This document shows, one piece after another, positions 49,869 through 53,973 of a stretch of 53,973 bases of DNA. The DNA comes from an uncultured Candidatus Saccharibacteria bacterium. Lineage in GTDB: Bacteria > Patescibacteriota > Saccharimonadia > Saccharimonadales > Saccharimonadaceae. Position 1 is the first letter of the stretch, and every line of letters begins with the position of its first letter. The notes under the pieces were generated by a model. That model was not told the DNA's origin. It ran no database searches and saw only the letters and a program-made list of their open reading frames with translations. The position numbers were made by a program, and so were the translations under genes. The DNA lies in the NCBI GenBank assembly GCA_947428935.1, contig CANENS010000010.1:1-53973 (forward strand), in the 5' to 3' direction.

Positions 49869-50606
49869 ATGTCGGTAGCCGTGGTAGTGGTGGTATTATT
49901 GTTTTTGTTAATCGTAATCCCGGGAATTAGGATCATCAATCAATACGAGCGTGGTGTTGTCTTGCGCCTTGGTAAATATTCTCGGACTTTGCAGCCGGGA
50001 TTTCGGGTGATTATTCCTTATCTTGATCGGATGTTGAAGGTGGACATTCGAACTAACCCGATGGACATACCTAAGCAAGAAGTTATTACGAAAGACAATG
50101 TGACCGTTAATGTTGATGCGGTGGTTTATGCACGAGTGATTGATGCTCAGAAGGCCGTGCTTGAGACTACAAATTATACTTACGCTACCAGCACCTTTGC
50201 GCAAACTGCATTACGGGATGTAACCGGTAACTTTGATTTGGATGAGCTATTGTCGAAGCGCGATGAAATTTCGACCCAGATTAAGGAGATTGTCGATGCG
50301 CAAACGGACAAATGGGGAATTGACATCGAGAGCGTTAAGCTGCAGAATATTGAGTTGCCGTCCGATATGAAACGAGCAATGGCAAAGCAGGCTGAAGCTG
50401 AACGTGAGCGGCGCGCAGCAATTATTTCAGCGGAGGGTGAAAAGAGCGCAGCAGCGGCGGTTGCGGAGGCAGCACATTTACTAGCTCAAACTCCGGGTGG
50501 GATCAATATCCGTACTCTACAAACTTTGGAAAAAATTAGCTCTGATCCGTCGCAAAAAACTGTTGTTTTGCTCCCTACTGATTTGACCGATAGGCGTACT
50601 TCTTGA
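49869..50606 (+). CDS. Stomatin/prohibitin (SPFH, band 7) slipin-like protein
   Basis: 245 residues. An N-terminal hydrophobic hairpin (VAVVVVVLLFLLIVIPG) leads into the SPFH domain: INQYERGVVLRLGKYSRTLQPGFRVIIPYLDRMLKVDIRTNPMDIP, ITKDNVTVNVDAVVYARV and LRDVTGNFDLDELLSKRDEI are close to slipin signatures. The last part is a coiled coil (KQAEAERERRAAIISAEGEKSAAAAVAEAAHLLA). Slipins form membrane microdomain scaffolds and are often paired with an NfeD protease; none is adjacent here. It is monocistronic, followed by a hairpin TTGGAACT/AGTTCCAA near 50696-50723. Confidence 0.9.
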   Translation: MSVAVVVVVLLFLLIVIPGIRIINQYERGVVLRLGKYSRTLQPGFRVIIPYLDRMLKVDIRTNPMDIPKQEVITKDNVTVNVDAVVYARVIDAQKAVLETTNYTYATSTFAQTALRDVTGNFDLDELLSKRDEISTQIKEIVDAQTDKWGIDIESVKLQNIELPSDMKRAMAKQAEAERERRAAIISAEGEKSAAAAVAEAAHLLAQTPGGINIRTLQTLEKISSDPSQKTVVLLPTDLTDRRTS

Positions 50607-50790
50607 TCTACACTTTTCAATAGTAGCCGTAGTATTAACCGGCGTCTGTTTGGGCATACAGTTGTGCATTGCAGTCATTGCTTGTGAAAAACACCTTGGA
50701 ACTTATCTAGTGAGTTCCAAACCTCTCTCAATCATACTGTTAGGGCTAATAAGTCAAACAACTGCCTGGGCCAAATGAAAAATATCTGAC

Positions 50791-50819
50791 TTGACAATAA
50801 GGCTCTAGTGCGTTAAACT
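50791..50819 (+). promoter_or_regulatory. Promoter of tRNA-Val
   Basis: TTGACA 50791-50796, 17 nt, TAAACT 50814-50819; the mature tRNA begins about 65 nt later. Confidence 0.65.
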
Positions 50820-50883
50820 AAAAATAGTCAAAAATTCCTTTCGGAAGATTTGATAAGGTTCAGGCTTTGGTGCCTTGCCGCAA

Positions 50884-50960
50884 GGGCGGTTAGCTCAGTT
50901 GGCTAGAGCGCGTCTTTGACGTAGACGAGGTCAGAGGTTCGAATCCTCTATCGCCCACCA
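50884..50960 (+). tRNA. tRNA-Val (GAC)
   Basis: Acceptor GGGCGGT/ATCGCCC (one G-T pair), anticodon stem CGTCT/AGACG with loop TTGACGT (GAC), T-arm AGAGGTTCGAATCCTCT, encoded CCA. Length 77 nt. Confidence 0.93.
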
Positions 50961-50972
50961 CAGAGGTTTTGG

Positions 50973-51000
50973 AAATAGACACCGTGAGGTGTCTATTTTG
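50973..51000 (+). terminator. First terminator after tRNA-Val
   Basis: AATAGACACC-GTGA-GGTGTCTATTTT, a 10-bp perfect stem. Confidence 0.85.
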
Positions 51001-51005
51001 GTATT

Positions 51006-51032
51006 ACAGGTTTCGCAAGAAGCCTGTTTTTT
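51006..51032 (+). terminator. Second terminator after tRNA-Val
   Basis: ACAGG and CCTGT arms followed by TTTTTT, in tandem with the first. Confidence 0.6.
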
Positions 51033-51111
51033 GATTTTATCGGAGCTTTCAGATTGTCGTCTCGAAGCTCCGTAGAGTTAACAAACGACTACAGTAAAAC
51101 TACAGAGTAAC

Positions 51112-51169
51112 TGACCATTGGTCATTTTTTAGATAAAACCAGAAGTAGAATTACTGACTATTGGTCAGT
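51112..51169. promoter_or_regulatory. Pair of palindromic operator-like sites (TetR type)
   Basis: TGACCATTGGTCA at 51112-51124 and ACTGACTATTGGTCAGT at 51153-51169 are near-identical palindromes, 43 bp centre to centre (about four helical turns). They resemble TetR/AcrR operators. No TetR gene is in the window, and the nearest plus-strand gene starts 270 bp away. Confidence 0.5.
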
Positions 51170-51405
51170 TTTATAAAAGTTATAAAATAAAGATCAAAAA
51201 AACACTCTACCTTCAAACCACAAAGTTTGTGATAATTTTCGAACCATCGCAAAGTTCTACACATAGGTTCTGGCAAGCGCACTAGTACTAGGAAGACGAA
51301 CTTAGCCGAGCTACCCCCGATAGTTCTCAAGGCGCATCTAGCTTTGCTACCCAATCTTGCCGTGATTGGCTTTTGAGCGCAAAGGTCTTATCTTATTGGT
51401 CGAAC
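51170..51405. other. Intergenic stretch with no recognised gene
   Basis: AT-rich then mixed. The minus-strand frame at 51151-51354 runs into an operator-like site and has no ribosome site. Confidence 0.3.
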
Positions 51406-51439
51406 GTGCTATAATTAGGCTATAAGAATAGGAGGTATC

Positions 51440-51862
51440 ATGCCAGAAGATCTAGAGGCGACGTTGGAAAAGTTAATCGTAAAACGGAATCTTTGCTATT
51501 TGGGTTCGGTTGATCAGGAGGGTTTTCCCGAGACGCGTGCTATGCTGAGCCCACGCGCCCGCCAGGGCTTGAAGGAATTTTATTTAACCACGAACACTTC
51601 ATCGCCCAAAGTGAAGAATTTTCGCACCAATAGCAAAGCCTGTCTCTATTTTATGGATCCGGAATTTTACCGCGGCCTGCTTTTTAAAGGTACGATCGAG
51701 GTGCTCGAGGATCAGTCCTCTAAAGATCTAATTTGGCAAAATTCCGATTTTATTTTCTATGCTGATGGCAAAACTGATTCGGATTATTGCGTTTTGAAAT
51801 TCACTGCGCAGAAGGCAACTTTTTACCACGATTTCAAGAGCGATCACTTCGAGATTAATTAA
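51440..51862 (+). CDS. Pyridoxamine-phosphate-oxidase-like (general stress protein 26 type) flavin protein
   Basis: 140 residues forming one split-barrel domain. LEKLIVKRNLCYLGSVDQEGFPETRAMLSP is the usual opening strand pair, EFYLTTNTSSPKVKNFRTNSKACLYFMDP the flavin phosphate region, and YRGLLFKGTIEVLED the next strands. Small members bind FMN or F420 and many act as stress-related oxidoreductases; the cofactor here is not evident. A GCTATAAT box and GGAGG precede the ATG at 51440. Monocistronic. Confidence 0.82.
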   Translation: MPEDLEATLEKLIVKRNLCYLGSVDQEGFPETRAMLSPRARQGLKEFYLTTNTSSPKVKNFRTNSKACLYFMDPEFYRGLLFKGTIEVLEDQSSKDLIWQNSDFIFYADGKTDSDYCVLKFTAQKATFYHDFKSDHFEIN

Positions 51863-51907
51863 TATTGTTTTCAGCTCTGTTGTGTTTCTATTACGATAGC
51901 GAGGTAA

Positions 51908-52699
51908 TCACTCTAAGTCGATTCCTCGATTCAATATTTTGGCATTCGCAAAACCTAGACCAATAATCACCAAAAGGTAAAACATATTACCCAGAAAAAA
52001 GAATGTTTTGAGTGCGCCAAGCGAACCTTCTTTATTGCCGTTAAAAATACTCATAACCGCCGGGTTAAAAAGTGCAACCAGAAAAGCCAGAGCCACGAAT
52101 ACAGCTTGCAAAGCGAAGAAGGCGATTGCGCCGTAAATCACCGCGCGGAGAACTTGGGTATTTTGAGCGCGTTGACCGAGAATAATGCCAAAAAATCCGA
52201 TTTCGATCACACAGAATACTTCCAACAAAATCGAGCTAACGAGAATGAAACATACGCCAGCGCTCGAAGTCTCGAGCATGATTGAAAAATCGTCCAATAA
52301 ACTCCAGATTTGGCTAAAATTCTCGAGTGGTCCGTAAATTATAATAATCGCCACTACCAGAAGTAAAAAACTGCTCAAGATCGTGATTATGGCCGTCAAG
52401 AACTTAGCGGTATAGATTACGCTCTTGGTGAGCGGTAAGGTGTTGGTCAGATATCCCTGGTCGCCATAAAGATTATTACGGAAATAAGTCCAGCAACGCA
52501 CTATATTGTTTGTTAAGGCTGCAATCGCGCAACCGAGCCCGATTCCGCCTAGTACTGATCCCAAAACTATATCCAAAAAACTATTTTCAAACAAACAACA
52601 AGCCCTAGCCACGATCGCAACCAAAAGCGCGATCAGATAAAGTGGCAATAAAAATTTATATAAGTGTCTCAAATCGTACTTTAAGACCTGCTTAAACAT
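51908..52699 (-). CDS. ABC transporter permease-like membrane protein
   Basis: About 263 residues with six to seven helices. AAGGAGA about 8 nt upstream favours the ATG at 52699 (MFKQVLKYDLRHL); the frame opens 30 nt earlier. It has the ABC-2-type look: amphipathic N-terminus, GYLTNTLPLTKSVIYTAKFL loop as in YtrC/YtrD-type permeases. It overlaps the ATPase gene by 8 bp and is the last gene of a GntR-ATPase-permease operon, probably exporting or flipping a membrane-active compound. Confidence 0.8.
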   Translation of the reverse strand: MFKQVLKYDLRHLYKFLLPLYLIALLVAIVARACCLFENSFLDIVLGSVLGGIGLGCAIAALTNNIVRCWTYFRNNLYGDQGYLTNTLPLTKSVIYTAKFLTAIITILSSFLLLVVAIIIIYGPLENFSQIWSLLDDFSIMLETSSAGVCFILVSSILLEVFCVIEIGFFGIILGQRAQNTQVLRAVIYGAIAFFALQAVFVALAFLVALFNPAVMSIFNGNKEGSLGALKTFFFLGNMFYLLVIIGLGFANAKILNRGIDLE

Positions 52700-53390
52700 T
52701 TTTAAATCTCCTTCTAAATATTTCATCAATTGACGCGTCCTCTTTTTTACGCAGCTCGTCCGCTTCGTTCGCGAGCACGATTTTACCCTTGTCGAGAAAA
52801 ATTACTTCATCCAAAATTCGCTCGATGTCGCTGATCAAATGGGTCGAAATTAACATACTGGCTTTCGGATTGAAATTCGCCAAAAACGTATCCAGGATAT
52901 AATCGCGCGTTGCGGGATCGACTCCGCCCAGCGGTTCGTCCAGGATATAGAGCTCGGCTTCACGGCTCATGACCAGCGCCAGTTGCAACTTTTCTTGCAT
53001 GCCCTTACTCATATTGACGACTTTGAGTTCCGGAGTTAATTCTAGTTTTTTGATCAATTCCTCGGCTTTTTTGCGATTAAAGTCTTCATAGAATGTCTCA
53101 AAAAACCGCAAAACTTCTTCTACCCGCATAGTTCTATCAAGATAAGTCCGCTCTGGCAAGTAGGAAACAATTTTCTTTGTTTCGACGCCAATCTCTAAGC
53201 CCTTGATATGTACCGTGCCGCTGGTCGGAGTCAACAAACCGTTTAATAGTTTGATTAAAGTAGTTTTGCCGGCCCCGTTACGCCCGAGCAGTCCGACGAT
53301 TTTCCCGCGCGGAATCGTCAGGTTAATTCCGGAGAGAGCGGCTTTTAATCCGTAGTTCTTCCCGAGATTTTTACATTCCACTAGTTTCAC
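52692..53390 (-). CDS. ABC transporter ATP-binding protein (YtrB/BcrA-like)
   Basis: 232 residues: Walker A GLLGRNGAGKTTL near residue 33, Q loop, signature NMSKGMQEKLQLALV (degenerate, MSKGM for LSGGQ, as in YtrB-type ATPases), Walker B AELYILDEPLGGVDP, switch STHLISDIE. Domain length is normal. ATGA overlap with the GntR gene and 8-bp overlap with the permease show a coupled operon. The GntR-ABC-permease set resembles the ytr operon of Firmicutes, linked to cell-envelope-active antibiotic stress. Confidence 0.92.
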   Translation of the reverse strand: MKLVECKNLGKNYGLKAALSGINLTIPRGKIVGLLGRNGAGKTTLIKLLNGLLTPTSGTVHIKGLEIGVETKKIVSYLPERTYLDRTMRVEEVLRFFETFYEDFNRKKAEELIKKLELTPELKVVNMSKGMQEKLQLALVMSREAELYILDEPLGGVDPATRDYILDTFLANFNPKASMLISTHLISDIERILDEVIFLDKGKIVLANEADELRKKEDASIDEIFRRRFKNV

Positions 53391-53752
53391 CTAGCATCCT
53401 CCTTTTGGTTAATAAATTTAATAACATCAGCCGCTTCAAATCCCAGCTGGCGCATTTTTTCGAAATAAGCTTGTGCAAATTCCTGGGCAAAAATTTGACG
53501 ACGATCTTCAATCAGTTTACTATCTCTAGTCACAAACTTGCCATTAGTGCGTTCAGTAAAAATCAACCTTTGCTCTTCCAGTTCCGCCAGCACTTTCTGC
53601 ATCGTATTCGGGTTCACCTTGGCCTGCACCGCAAAATCGCGCACTGATGGCAAACGCGTTCCCGGCGCCAATTTTCCGGAAACGATCTGGAGTTCTAGTT
53701 GCTCGGCCAGCTGCAAGTAGATCGGCTCCTTATTATTGAATCGAAACTCGAT
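53387..53752 (-). CDS. GntR-family regulator, YtrA subfamily (noncanonical start)
   Basis: The frame codes for EFRFNNKEPIYLQLAEQLELQIVSGKLAPGTRLPSVRDFAVQAKVNPNTMQKVLAELE, a full YtrA-type winged helix, then a helical dimerisation tail. The first ordinary start (TTG at 53716) would delete the conserved EF...PIYLQ opening. AAGGAG lies 4 nt before an ATC codon at 53752-53750 (7 nt after it GAG-TTT begins the conserved part), so translation may begin at ATC, or at GTT one codon earlier. YtrA proteins repress their own ABC operon. A repeat AGTACAATAGTAC (53785-53797) overlaps the -10 box. Confidence 0.8.
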   Translation of the reverse strand: MEFRFNNKEPIYLQLAEQLELQIVSGKLAPGTRLPSVRDFAVQAKVNPNTMQKVLAELEEQRLIFTERTNGKFVTRDSKLIEDRRQIFAQEFAQAYFEKMRQLGFEAADVIKFINQKEDAR

Positions 53753-53784
53753 AACACTCCTTTCTCGTATTGTATTATTAAACT

Positions 53785-53819
53785 AGTACAATAGTACACC
53801 CGCACTTTTGTTATGTCAA
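53785..53819 (-). promoter_or_regulatory. Promoter and probable operator of the GntR-ABC operon
   Basis: Minus strand: TTGACA (53819-53814), 17 nt, TACTAT (53796-53791). The AGTACAATAGTAC repeat (53785-53797) covers the -10 box, as expected for autorepression by the GntR protein. A second box TACAAT lies at 53774-53769. Confidence 0.55.
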
Positions 53820-53973
53820 GAAAATTTCTTGGACTTTTTAAAACCATCCATATGCCAACTTGGAAAATCATGATGTTTTTCCGCGTAAGTCTAATAACTA
53901 ATCCTTCTGTTTCTATGTATTATTATTATCTTGCGTTAGACGCTAGACTATTCTTCTAATCACGCGTCCACAC
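53820..53973. other. Right edge, no feature seen
   Basis: AT-rich sequence without a clear frame or promoter up to the window end. Confidence 0.3.

Noticed and set aside
1-53973. Reverse transcriptase, Avd or template repeat of a DGR
   Set aside because: I looked for the YxDD motif and for a cassette copy made mainly of AAC/AAT codons; neither is present in the window.
1-53973. UGA recoding as in Gracilibacteria/Absconditabacteria
   Set aside because: UGA ends several well-bounded genes and is absent inside conserved ones such as uvrA and metG; the standard code fits.

Overview
The window looks like a chromosome segment of an ultra-small Candidate Phyla Radiation bacterium, most likely Candidatus Saccharibacteria (TM7). 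The clues are tightly packed genes, many genes whose ATG lies only 4-17 nt after a TATAAT box (leaderless transcripts), a UvrC and a MetG shorter than usual, many secreted or membrane proteins without clear relatives, a T4SS-type pilin, and LGFP-repeat and WxL/DUF916-like surface proteins. The standard genetic code fits. No plasmid or phage backbone is visible.

Layout. 1-7.8 kb is a surface-glycan region: the end of an LGFP-repeat protein, a decayed acyltransferase-3 pseudogene, a GT-B-like glycosyltransferase, a DUF6020-like multispan membrane protein and a three-gene GT2 operon. 8-14.8 kb holds sbcB-like exonuclease I, an AdoMet-decarboxylase-fold protein with a small partner, uvrA and an orphan gene. 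15.6-19.4 kb is a cell-surface operon (secreted WxL-like protein, two DUF916-like proteins, one sortase-signal protein). 19.6-29 kb holds uvrC, small membrane proteins, a thioredoxin-fold membrane protein and murC. 29-35 kb holds metG, a long low-complexity membrane protein and a probable structured RNA. 35-43.7 kb holds a G5/transglycosylase protein, rsmA with a large insertion, a methyltransferase, a two-component system, htpX and lemA. 43.9-51 kb carries four tRNAs (Cys, Glu, Gly, Val), a second candidate ncRNA, trmD, a pilin and a stomatin-like protein. 51.4-53.8 kb holds a PNPOx-like protein and a GntR/ABC operon.

The most unusual signal is a family of eight dispersed cassettes of about 195 bp (15.2, 22.4, 23.3, 27.2, 33.5, 37.4, 48.0 and 49.3 kb). 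All are intergenic, and seven of eight are on the minus strand. Each encodes only the C-terminal roughly 60 residues of a FISUMP/C-type-lectin-like domain (VRSG ... GYGWSS ... RW..FPLRC). Codons between invariant positions vary almost only in their first two bases, with a fixed C or T in the third. That is the pattern expected when AAC/AAT template codons are hypermutated at adenines by a diversity-generating retroelement (DGR). No reverse transcriptase, template repeat or full-length target gene is in the window, so these are orphan variable repeats or a silent-cassette reservoir. Two of them (27.2 and 37.4 kb) lie in larger duplicated blocks containing a hairpin and a repeated near-consensus promoter element.

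Promoter grammar is uniform: TTGACA, exactly 17 nt, TATAAT, often preceded by TGC. Genes with 5' leaders use GGAGG-type ribosome sites; many others are leaderless. All functional assignments come from reading motifs by eye; no database search was run.
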